A stretch of DNA of 64,000 nt. It comes from an uncultured Flavobacteriaceae bacterium (GTDB lineage Bacteria > Bacteroidota > Bacteroidia > Flavobacteriales > Flavobacteriaceae). Every line of letters starts with the position of its first letter. Position 1 is the first letter of the stretch. The notes under the pieces are model-generated. The model saw nothing but the letters and a program-made list of their open reading frames with translations, was not told the origin of the DNA and made no database searches. Location: assembly GCA_943788165.1 (NCBI GenBank), contig CALSPF010000003.1, forward strand, positions 1-64,000. Direction: 5' to 3'. The position numbers and the translations under genes were made by a program. Of this stretch, positions 57,229 through 64,000 are shown piece by piece.

Positions 57229-58880
57229 ATAGCATAGATTGGATTGTACTCATTGGAACCCTAGGCTTTATTGTAGGCTATGGAGCATGGAAAAATAGGA
57301 AAAATACTTCCATAAATGAATACCTAAAAGGAGGCAACAGTGCCCGTTGGTGGACCATTGGCTTATCGGTCATGGCAACACAGGCTAGTGCCATTACCTT
57401 TTTATCAACACCAGGTCAGGCTTTTCACGATGGAATGGGCTTTGTGCAATTTTACTTCGGTCTTCCCTTTGCCGTTATCATTATTTGCGTCTTTTTCATT
57501 CCCATTTATCATAAGCTTAAGGTCTTTACTGCCTACGAGTACTTGGAACAACGTTTTGATCAACGTACACGAACACTTACTGCACTTCTCTTTTTAGTAC
57601 AACGTGGACTCGCAGCTGGAATCACCATCTATGCTCCGGCCATTATCTTGAGTGTTGCGCTTGGCTGGCCACTAAAACCCCTGATTTTACTCATTGGCTG
57701 TATTGTTATCTTCTATACTGTAATTGGAGGAACTGCGGCCGTAAATGTCACCCAGAAGCAGCAAATGTTTATTATTTTTTCAGGAATGATCATTGCCTTT
57801 GGTTACATCATTACTAGTTTTCCCGAGCAAATTGGTTTTACCAAAGCATTGGAGATAGCTGGACAAACAGGCAAATTAGATATTATTGATTTTAGTTTTG
57901 ACCCCAATAGTCGTTATACCTTTTGGAGTGGAATTACCGGTGGGCTCTTTTTAGCCCTTTCTTATTTTGGTACCGACCAAAGTCAGGTACAACGCTATCT
58001 TTCTGGAAAATCTGTCAAAGAAAGTCAAATGGGACTAATCATGAATGGGTTTCTCAAAGTCCCCATGCAATTCTTCATTCTCTTGGTTGGGGTCATGGTT
58101 TTTGTCTTTTATCAGTTTGAAACCACCCCCCTTCATTTCAATCCAACAGCAGTTGAAAGCGTTCGCAACTCTAGTCAGGCAGAAGCCTATGCCGCTCTGG
58201 AGAAAGAACATCAACAGACCCAGGACAAAAGACACGAGTTATTAGGGCAACCACTACTGGACCAAAAAGCATTAACCACCATTAGCTCACTCGATAAAGA
58301 AGAAAGAAAGCAACGGGAACAAGCCAAAGAACTCATTCTGGCTGCCGATGCAAACCAAGGAACCAATGACAAAGACTATGTCTTTATATCGTTTATTTTG
58401 GGTTATTTACCCGAAGGATTGATTGGACTCCTTTTGGCCGTAATTCTTTCTGCTGCCATGAGTTCAACTGCCTCCGAGCTCAATGCACTCGCCGCTACCA
58501 CTACGGTCGATCTGTATCAGCGTAACCGTGGCGGTAAATCGGAAACACATTATGTTAATGCTTCCAAATTCTTCACCTTTCTTTGGGGAGGAATCGCTAT
58601 TCTATTTGCCAGTTTTGGGAGCTTGGTGGAAAACCTGATTCAATTGGTCAACATCATCGGCTCTATCTTTTACGGAACCATTTTAGGAGTATTTCTCGTG
58701 GGCTTCTTTGCACATCAGATAAAAGGAAAAGCGGTGTTTTGGGCAGCGATTATTTCCGAAATCCTAATCATTTACATCTTTACCCAAGACTGGGTTGGTT
58801 TTCTTTGGCTTAACACTATTGGTGCGGTGCTTACCTTTCTTCTTGCTTTTGGTTTACAGCAATTTTTTGGAAAGAAATAA
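57225..58880 (+). CDS. Sodium:solute symporter (SSS family)
   Basis: 551 residues with about 13-14 hydrophobic segments in LeuT-fold order. Family blocks: GGNSARWWTIGLSVMATQAS, GMGFVQFYFGLPFAV, YFGTDQSQVQRYLSGKSVKE and ILSAAMSSTASELNALAATT. A charged insert of about 80 residues (about 305-385; EKEHQQTQDKRHELL) separates two helices, found in the flavobacterial subgroup. Substrate unknown; the PIG-L neighbour suggests a sugar or amino sugar. Last gene of the operon. Confidence 0.92.
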   Translation: MNSIDWIVLIGTLGFIVGYGAWKNRKNTSINEYLKGGNSARWWTIGLSVMATQASAITFLSTPGQAFHDGMGFVQFYFGLPFAVIIICVFFIPIYHKLKVFTAYEYLEQRFDQRTRTLTALLFLVQRGLAAGITIYAPAIILSVALGWPLKPLILLIGCIVIFYTVIGGTAAVNVTQKQQMFIIFSGMIIAFGYIITSFPEQIGFTKALEIAGQTGKLDIIDFSFDPNSRYTFWSGITGGLFLALSYFGTDQSQVQRYLSGKSVKESQMGLIMNGFLKVPMQFFILLVGVMVFVFYQFETTPLHFNPTAVESVRNSSQAEAYAALEKEHQQTQDKRHELLGQPLLDQKALTTISSLDKEERKQREQAKELILAADANQGTNDKDYVFISFILGYLPEGLIGLLLAVILSAAMSSTASELNALAATTTVDLYQRNRGGKSETHYVNASKFFTFLWGGIAILFASFGSLVENLIQLVNIIGSIFYGTILGVFLVGFFAHQIKGKAVFWAAIISEILIIYIFTQDWVGFLWLNTIGAVLTFLLAFGLQQFFGKK

Positions 58881-58927
58881 AAAACCCCACCAAAAGGCAG
58901 GGTTCGTAAATTAAAAAAGTAAAAAAA

Positions 58928-59764
58928 TTATTTACTCCACTCAGCAATGGACGCCTTGTTCATGCGTACATAGTCTGGGTTAGCTGCTTTTTCAGCTAAA
59001 GCAAGTGACTGCTTTGCAGAAGCAATTGCGCCTGCGGTATCATTTAGTCCAGCTAAAATCAGTGATTGTTGACGGAAATACCAGTAAGCATCATCTTTGC
59101 CTTCTATTGCTTTAGCTATCCATGCTTTTGCTTTATTTAGGTCCTGGCCTTCTTGTAGGTAGTAAATTGCAGCGCTGTAATAATCACGGTGCCCAGGGGT
59201 ATTATTTAATGCCTCTTTAATTGAAGCTGTAGCTTTAGCAACTGTAGGTACGCCAAAAGGCAAAGCAACGCGTTTTGTATCCCAACCAATGTTTAAAGTT
59301 GCTCCATTATTGTTTAAATCAGAAATCCAAATGGAAAATGATTCCATCGACTTTGCGGTCAGAGCATCAGTTTCAACAGTCGCTGCAACTTTACTAGCAT
59401 CCCACTCTGCTGGAGTTCCCCAGTTATCAGTCGCCGTGTAGAAAAACACTTCCCATTGGTTCTCACCTGGACGAGTAAAAATGGCATAGCTTCCAGCGGC
59501 CAATGTCTGATCACCAAAAGTGACCGCATCACTGAAGCTAATCACTGTGTTCTTGTTTGCTCCTGTGCGCCATACTTCCCCATAAGGAACCAAAGCACCC
59601 ATGATGTCTCTACCCCGCTTTGCAGGACGAGAAAACTCAACAGTTACCTCGGTAAGACCAACCGTTTGTTCCAATTTGGCAGCGGGGCTTGGTTGTGGTG
59701 TTTGAACTTGTGCTAAGACAGCTGTTGAAAAGCTGAGGGTTAGCAAGTAGATTATTTTTTTCAT
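58928..59764 (-). CDS. DUF2911 protein with C-terminal TPR-like repeats, secreted
   Basis: 278 residues from ATG 59764, giving a signal peptide (MKKIIYLLTLSFSTAVLAQ); an ATG at 59839 would hide it. DUF2911 region follows: SPAAKLEQTVGLTEVTVEFS, YGEVWRTGANKNT, and WGTPAEWDASKVA. The last ~90 residues are helical repeats resembling TPRs (YYSAAIYYLQEGQDLNKAKA). Function unknown; periplasmic. It converges on the symporter gene; AACCC/GGGTT between them is a weak bidirectional terminator. Confidence 0.85.
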   Translation of the reverse strand: MKKIIYLLTLSFSTAVLAQVQTPQPSPAAKLEQTVGLTEVTVEFSRPAKRGRDIMGALVPYGEVWRTGANKNTVISFSDAVTFGDQTLAAGSYAIFTRPGENQWEVFFYTATDNWGTPAEWDASKVAATVETDALTAKSMESFSIWISDLNNNGATLNIGWDTKRVALPFGVPTVAKATASIKEALNNTPGHRDYYSAAIYYLQEGQDLNKAKAWIAKAIEGKDDAYWYFRQQSLILAGLNDTAGAIASAKQSLALAEKAANPDYVRMNKASIAEWSK

Positions 59765-59918
59765 TATTTGTGTTTTAGAATTACCCAAATGTAAAAAATG
59801 TTTCCTTACCAACAAGCAGAAGCCTGAATTCGGCTTCATTAAAATAATTTGATTATTTTTTGTTTAACCATTAGATTAAATCATTAAACATTTTTATCTT
59901 TATAAAAAATAATCGATC

Positions 59919-60383
59919 ATGGTATACCGATTAAAAACGATTCAAAAATTACCCATCACGGTTGAAAAGGCATGGGACTTTTTATCTGATCCTGGAAACC
60001 TAAAAAATATTACCCCTGACTATATGGGTTTTAAAATTTTAGCTGGTGCAGGAGAAAAAATGTATGCTGGGCAAATCATTAAATATACCGTTACACCTGT
60101 CCTAGGAATTCCCTTGGGTTGGGTAACAGAAATCACACATGTGAAAGACAATGAATACTTTGTCGATGAACAACGCTTTGGTCCATATAGTCTATGGCAC
60201 CACAAGCATTTCATCAAGGCCATTCCTGGTGGTGTTGAAATGATCGACATTGTTGATTATAAATTACCCTTAGGGATACTGGGGCGGATCGCCCACCCCA
60301 TCTTTGTCAAAAGACAATTAAATCAAATTTTTAACTATAGATATAACAAGCTGATCGAGTTGTTCGGCGAGTATCGGGATTAA
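59919..60383 (+). CDS. SRPBCC/START-fold ligand-binding protein
   Basis: 154 residues. Pattern of the SRPBCC family often annotated as cell-division-inhibitor-like: starts YRLKTIQKLPITVEKAWDFL, then SDPGNLKNITPDYMGF, and a conserved ending around GRIAHPIFVKRQLNQIFNYR. Binds a hydrophobic ligand; specificity unknown. First gene of the photolyase cluster, 6 nt before an SDR. A near-consensus -7 element TATCTTTA lies at 59895-59902. Confidence 0.85.
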   Translation: MVYRLKTIQKLPITVEKAWDFLSDPGNLKNITPDYMGFKILAGAGEKMYAGQIIKYTVTPVLGIPLGWVTEITHVKDNEYFVDEQRFGPYSLWHHKHFIKAIPGGVEMIDIVDYKLPLGILGRIAHPIFVKRQLNQIFNYRYNKLIELFGEYRD

Positions 60384-60389
60384 GTAGCT

Positions 60390-61088
60390 ATGAAAAAGAA
60401 TATTTTAATCATTGGTGGTTCAAGTGGAATAGGCCGTGCGCTAGTGGGTTTATTGGCACCTACGCACAACATTTATGTAGCGTCTAGAAGCAATGAATCA
60501 CTCCACAACACTGGGGTCACCCATTTATCTTTTGATGTATTGAATGATGCATTGGATGTGACCGCCTTACCCGAACAACTTGATGGCTTTGTTTATTGTC
60601 CAGGATCAATCAATTTACGCCCCTTCCGCGGACTAAAACCGGAAACTTTTCAGCAGGATTTTGAGATTAATGTGGTAGGAGCTGTAAAAAGCCTCCAAGC
60701 TGTACTTCTTTTATTACAAAAAAGTCCAGCAGCAAGCCTGGTTTTCTTTAGTACTGTTGCCGTACAAACAGGAATGCCTTTCCATGCTTCTGTAGCATCA
60801 GCCAAAGGAGCCATTGAAGGCTTGACACGCTCATTGGCGGCTGAATATGCACCTAAATTTAGAGTGAATTGTATTGCTCCATCATTAACACAAACACCGT
60901 TGGCCGACAAATTTCTAAACAATGAAGCCAAACTGGAAAAAGCAGAAGCACGTCATCCACTTCAACAAGTAGGAAGTGCAGAAAATGTTGCTCAAATGGC
61001 AGCCTTTCTCCTCGGAGAAGAAAGTCTATGGATGACTGGTCAAATCCTACATGTCGATGGAGGAATTGGCGATCTAAAAACAAATTAA
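60390..61088 (+). CDS. SDR-family protein lacking the catalytic Tyr
   Basis: 232 residues with an intact nucleotide loop IIGGSSGIGRAL and C-terminal GQILHVDGG. At the active site YxxxK is replaced: FHASVASAKGAIEGL has Val four residues before the Lys, though the upstream Ser (FFSTVAV) is kept. Ordinary dehydrogenase chemistry is therefore doubtful. It is placed between the SRPBCC and photolyase genes with 6-nt and 1-nt gaps, so it is translated with the light-damage genes; a pterin or flavin-related binding role is only speculation. Confidence 0.82.
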   Translation: MKKNILIIGGSSGIGRALVGLLAPTHNIYVASRSNESLHNTGVTHLSFDVLNDALDVTALPEQLDGFVYCPGSINLRPFRGLKPETFQQDFEINVVGAVKSLQAVLLLLQKSPAASLVFFSTVAVQTGMPFHASVASAKGAIEGLTRSLAAEYAPKFRVNCIAPSLTQTPLADKFLNNEAKLEKAEARHPLQQVGSAENVAQMAAFLLGEESLWMTGQILHVDGGIGDLKTN

Positions 61089-61089
61089 A

Positions 61090-62388
61090 GTGGAAAACTA
61101 CACTGTATTTTGGTTTAGAAGGGATTTACGCATTGAAGACAATGCTGGACTTTATGCCGCCTTGTCGGGGAAACATAAAGTACTTCCCATCTTTATTTTT
61201 GATACAGAAATTATTCACAAGCTCCCCAAAAAAGATGCAAGAATAGAAATGATTCATACGGCCTTAGGAACAATATCTGATGCTATGAAGGAGAACAGAT
61301 GTAACGTAGGAATGTATCTGGGAAAACCAAAGGCCGTTTTTGAATCACTCATCAAACAATTTTCCATAGCAAAAGTGATTACCAATCATGACTACGAACC
61401 CTATGCACAAGGACGTGATGGTGCAATGAAAACCTTCTTTGCGCAAAATGGAATTGAATTTGAGACCCACAAAGATCAGGTTATCTTCGAAAAAAGTGAA
61501 GTTGTAAAAGACGATGGAACCGCATATAAGGTTTATACTCCCTACTCCAGAAAATGGCTGAAGCGTTTTGAACTGGAGGGCATAACGCACTTTCCATCTG
61601 AAGATCTCTTAGACAATTTAGCCGCAATAGAACAACCCACCCTTGATCTACGAGAACTGGGCTTTTTACCTTCGGGAATTGACTATCCTACTTACCGATT
61701 CAACAAAAAAATAATACAAGAATACGAGGAAACTCGAAATTTTCCCGCCCTAGACCAAACCTCTCGTACTGGAGCACACTTGCGTTTTGGCACCCTAAGT
61801 GTCCGTAAGATGGTGGCTAAGGCTGCCCAAGAAGACAATAACATCTTTTTAAAAGAACTGATTTGGCGTGAGTTCTTTATGCAAATACTGTGGCATTTCC
61901 CCCATACGCCAACCCAATGCTTCAAACCAAAATACGAACGTATTGAATGGCGGAACAACGAAGAAGAATTTAAACAATGGTGTGAAGGAAAAACAGGTTA
62001 TCCCTTTGTCGATGCTGGCATGCGTGAATTGAACGCAACAGGTTTTATGCATAACCGCGTTCGCATGTTGGTAGGAAGCTTTTTGTGCAAGCACCTCTTG
62101 ATCGACTGGCGCTGGGGTGAAGCTTATTTTGCTGAAAAGCTTCTGGATTATGAGATGTCGAGTAATGTTGGGAATTGGCAATGGGTTGCTGGCTGTGGCG
62201 TAGATGCAGCACCTTACTTTCGAATTTTCAACCCCATTGATCAGATAAAAAAATTCGACAAACAACACCAATACATACAAAAATGGGTACCAAACTACCA
62301 AGAGTTTAGTTACCCTCAACCAATGGTTGATCACAAATTTGCAAGAGAACGCTGTTTGACCACTTATAAATCGGCTTTGAATGCCTAG
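61090..62388 (+). CDS. Deoxyribodipyrimidine photolyase / cryptochrome, class I type
   Basis: 432 residues, GTG start at 61090 ([18 protein letters not shown]), 1 nt after the SDR stop. N-terminal antenna domain (1-130) and FAD domain with [44 protein letters not shown] and [20 protein letters not shown]. Repairs cyclobutane pyrimidine dimers using blue light; the order of aromatic residues fits a classic class I CPD enzyme. Overlaps the DUF2256 frame by 8 nt. Confidence 0.93.
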   Translation: MENYTVFWFRRDLRIEDNAGLYAALSGKHKVLPIFIFDTEIIHKLPKKDARIEMIHTALGTISDAMKENRCNVGMYLGKPKAVFESLIKQFSIAKVITNHDYEPYAQGRDGAMKTFFAQNGIEFETHKDQVIFEKSEVVKDDGTAYKVYTPYSRKWLKRFELEGITHFPSEDLLDNLAAIEQPTLDLRELGFLPSGIDYPTYRFNKKIIQEYEETRNFPALDQTSRTGAHLRFGTLSVRKMVAKAAQEDNNIFLKELIWREFFMQILWHFPHTPTQCFKPKYERIEWRNNEEEFKQWCEGKTGYPFVDAGMRELNATGFMHNRVRMLVGSFLCKHLLIDWRWGEAYFAEKLLDYEMSSNVGNWQWVAGCGVDAAPYFRIFNPIDQIKKFDKQHQYIQKWVPNYQEFSYPQPMVDHKFARERCLTTYKSALNA

Positions 62389-62524
62389 AGGAGTCGCCAA
62401 AGCGAATCTACCTCAGAAGATATGTCTTCGGTGCCAACGTCCGTTTAGCTGGCGTAAAAAATGGGAACGGGATTGGGATAATGTTAACTATTGTAGTAAG
62501 AAATGCAGAAACGAAAAGGGATAG
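62381..62524 (+). CDS. DUF2256 small zinc-ribbon-like protein
   Basis: 47 residues: starts [18 protein letters not shown], has a CLRC and a CSKKC pair flanking [16 protein letters not shown], matching the DUF2256 pattern commonly beside photolyase and cryptochrome genes. It overlaps the upstream photolyase by 8 nt and the downstream cryptochrome by 22 nt, in different frames, so its coding is squeezed between two photolyase genes. Function unknown. Confidence 0.88.
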   Translation: MPRGVAKANLPQKICLRCQRPFSWRKKWERDWDNVNYCSKKCRNEKG

Positions 62525-63816
62525 CCCTCGTATGGCTTAGAAACGATTTACGTGCAACCGATCAGCAATCGCTCTACCAAGCTGCGACCAAACACGAACA
62601 GGTCATCACTTATTATGCCTTTGATCCAGCTCATTTTACAACCACTGAATGGGGGTTCAAGAAAATAGAGGCACATCGTGCTGAGTTTCTCATCGAAACA
62701 GTCACTGCACTTAAAAAAGAATTGGCGGCACACAACATCAGTTTAATCATCGAACAGGAATCTCCCCACAACGGGCTTCCAAAATGGGTAGTAGAAGTTG
62801 GTGTCACAGACCTGTATTTTCAAAAAGAATGGACCACCGAGGAACGGGAAGAAGAAGAAAAAGTAATCCGTAATCTTCCGCCACAAATTAACATTCATTC
62901 ACATTACGATCAGTTTTTATTTCATCCTGAGGACCTCCCAATGCAAGTAGAAGATTTACCCGAGGTCTTTACTGCTTTCCGTAAAAAGTGTGAAAAATAT
63001 AGTTCTGTTCGTCCTTGTCTTCCCTCTCTTCCAACAATGGCAAATGAGAATCGTTTGGAAAAAACCTTTCATGTTCCAAGTATCAAAGAATTAGGGCTAT
63101 CTCCTGTAGATAAACATCCACATTCTGCCTTCCCTTTCGCAGGAGGAAGCAAAGCAGCCCAAGAGCGCATTGAGCACTATTTCTGGAAAACAGAAAAGCT
63201 GTCATTCTACAAACAGACACGAAACGGATTGATAGGGATTGATTACAGTGCAAAGCTTTCACCTTGGCTGGCCAACGGTTCTATCTCCACACGTCAAATT
63301 TATTGGGAAGTCATCGAATATGAAAAACAAATAAAAAAGAATCAGTCCACCTATTGGCTCATTTTTGAGCTCCTTTGGCGCGATTATTTTAAATATATCT
63401 CCTTAAAACATCAGGACAAGCTGTTTCACTTAGGAGGGATTTTAGACCGAGAGTATGACTGGAAAAACAGTTCAAGAATATTTCAATCCTGGTGCGAGGG
63501 AACCACGCCTGAACCCTTTGTCAATGCCAATATGATTGAACTCAACAAGACGGGGTGGATGAGCAATCGGGGCCGTCAAAATGTAGCCTCTTATTTTGCG
63601 AAAAACCTCTTGATGGACTGGCGCATGGGGGCTGCCTATTTCGAGGCTTTCCTCATCGACTATGATGTGCATAGTAATTTTGGAAATTGGCTCTATGTAG
63701 CTGGTGTAGGAAATGACCCTAGGGACCGAAAGTTCAATGTAAGACTTCAGGCCGAACGCTATGATGAACAAGGCAAATTCCAACGGCTATGGAACCAAAA
63801 AAGTTTATTCGAATGA
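62503..63816 (+). CDS. Cryptochrome/photolyase of the DASH type
   Basis: 437 residues. Antenna domain begins [20 protein letters not shown]; the C-terminal region has DASH-type blocks: [50 protein letters not shown] and [22 protein letters not shown] cryptochromes repair dimers in single-stranded or looped DNA and may signal. Starts inside DUF2256; its TGA overlaps the next ATG (ATGA). Confidence 0.93.
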   Translation: MQKRKGIALVWLRNDLRATDQQSLYQAATKHEQVITYYAFDPAHFTTTEWGFKKIEAHRAEFLIETVTALKKELAAHNISLIIEQESPHNGLPKWVVEVGVTDLYFQKEWTTEEREEEEKVIRNLPPQINIHSHYDQFLFHPEDLPMQVEDLPEVFTAFRKKCEKYSSVRPCLPSLPTMANENRLEKTFHVPSIKELGLSPVDKHPHSAFPFAGGSKAAQERIEHYFWKTEKLSFYKQTRNGLIGIDYSAKLSPWLANGSISTRQIYWEVIEYEKQIKKNQSTYWLIFELLWRDYFKYISLKHQDKLFHLGGILDREYDWKNSSRIFQSWCEGTTPEPFVNANMIELNKTGWMSNRGRQNVASYFAKNLLMDWRMGAAYFEAFLIDYDVHSNFGNWLYVAGVGNDPRDRKFNVRLQAERYDEQGKFQRLWNQKSLFE

Positions 63817-64000
63817 AACTACGTTTAATTTTAGGTGATCAACTCAGCACAGAACACCCTTGGCTGGAAGAGGTCAATCCTGACGTAATCTACCTAGTAA
63901 TGGAGATGAGACAAGAAACCGATTATGCACCGCATCACATTCAAAAGGTAGTTGCCTTCTTTGGTGCCATGCGAAACTTCAACAAATCGCTCAAAAGTGC
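63813..64000 (+). CDS. Cryptochrome/photolyase of the iron-sulfur (PhrB/FeS-BCP) type, 5' part only
   Basis: 62 codons visible before the window ends. The start [20 protein letters not shown], followed by YLVMEMRQETDYAPHHIQK and VAFFGAMRNF, is the opening of FeS-containing bacterial cryptochromes/(6-4) photolyases. The 4Fe-4S cysteines and FAD site lie outside. Its ATG overlaps the preceding stop by 3 nt, so it is the third photolyase-family gene in one transcript. Confidence 0.85.
   Translation, partial: MKLRLILGDQLSTEHPWLEEVNPDVIYLVMEMRQETDYAPHHIQKVVAFFGAMRNFNKSLKS

Overview
The window looks like chromosomal DNA of a flavobacterium (Bacteroidetes, Flavobacteriia), probably marine or light-exposed. 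Supporting signs are low GC, genes packed with ATGA-type overlaps, TAnnTTTG-type -7 promoter boxes and few Shine-Dalgarno sites. Family content agrees: CcsBA fusion, RibBA with a dead cyclohydrolase half, PorP/SprF and T9SS-adhesin remnants, DUF2911, DUF4377, a CarboxypepD-type TonB receptor, and transcarbamylase-type arginine synthesis. No rRNA, CRISPR array or phage structural gene was seen.

Layout. 1-7.6 kb (mostly minus strand): the gluconeogenic pair fbp-pckA (pckA leaves the window), a decayed yifB/comM, dsbD and tilS. 7.6-16.5 kb: a nine-gene arginine operon (GNAT-argG-argC-proC-argD-argF'-argB-argE-argH) preceded by a 23-codon reading frame with four Arg codons in seven positions, a good attenuator-leader candidate. 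16.6-26.3 kb: housekeeping and accessory genes (membrane acyltransferase, RluA, ThuA, haloalkane dehalogenase, lpd, K+ channel, NhaC, KatG). 26.4-32 kb: ftsK-lolA-lptF/G-ribBA.

32.9-37.6 kb is the most unusual stretch: a 4.7-kb island inserted in the 3' end of tRNA-Ser(UGA). The displaced original 3' end of the tRNA lies at 37623-37643 and restores a perfect acceptor stem with the 5' half at 32886, while the 3' end now attached pairs imperfectly. The island carries a gluconokinase/6-phosphogluconate dehydrogenase fusion, an Nramp-fold transporter whose metal-binding motifs are replaced, an SDR, and only the N-terminal stub of a tyrosine integrase. I infer an immobilised sugar-acid oxidation cassette.

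37.7-42.6 kb is a gene graveyard: a sterol-desaturase-family gene with an amber stop, a DtxR-type regulator with two indels, a shattered TonB receptor, and an adhesin fragment joined to a PorP/SprF tail. Two near-identical 17-bp palindromes survive between dtxR and the receptor gene. Further decayed genes lie at 32.0-32.8 kb (TSUP exporter) and 51.5-51.9 kb (group 3 truncated globin). The lesions cluster tightly while tens of kb of neighbouring genes are intact, so I favour real pseudogenes over sequencing noise, but raw reads would have to settle this.

42.9-58.9 kb: histidine phosphatase, large zinc metalloprotease, arginase, TerB, CcsBA, then a tight operon of a Rossmann/DUF2520 protein, KdsC-type phosphatase, Maf, a secreted unknown, a PIG-L protein, a 32-residue membrane peptide and an SSS symporter. 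59.9-64 kb: a light-damage cluster of SRPBCC, SDR, class I photolyase, DUF2256, cryptochrome-DASH and the start of a third, FeS-type photolyase, nearly all overlapping.
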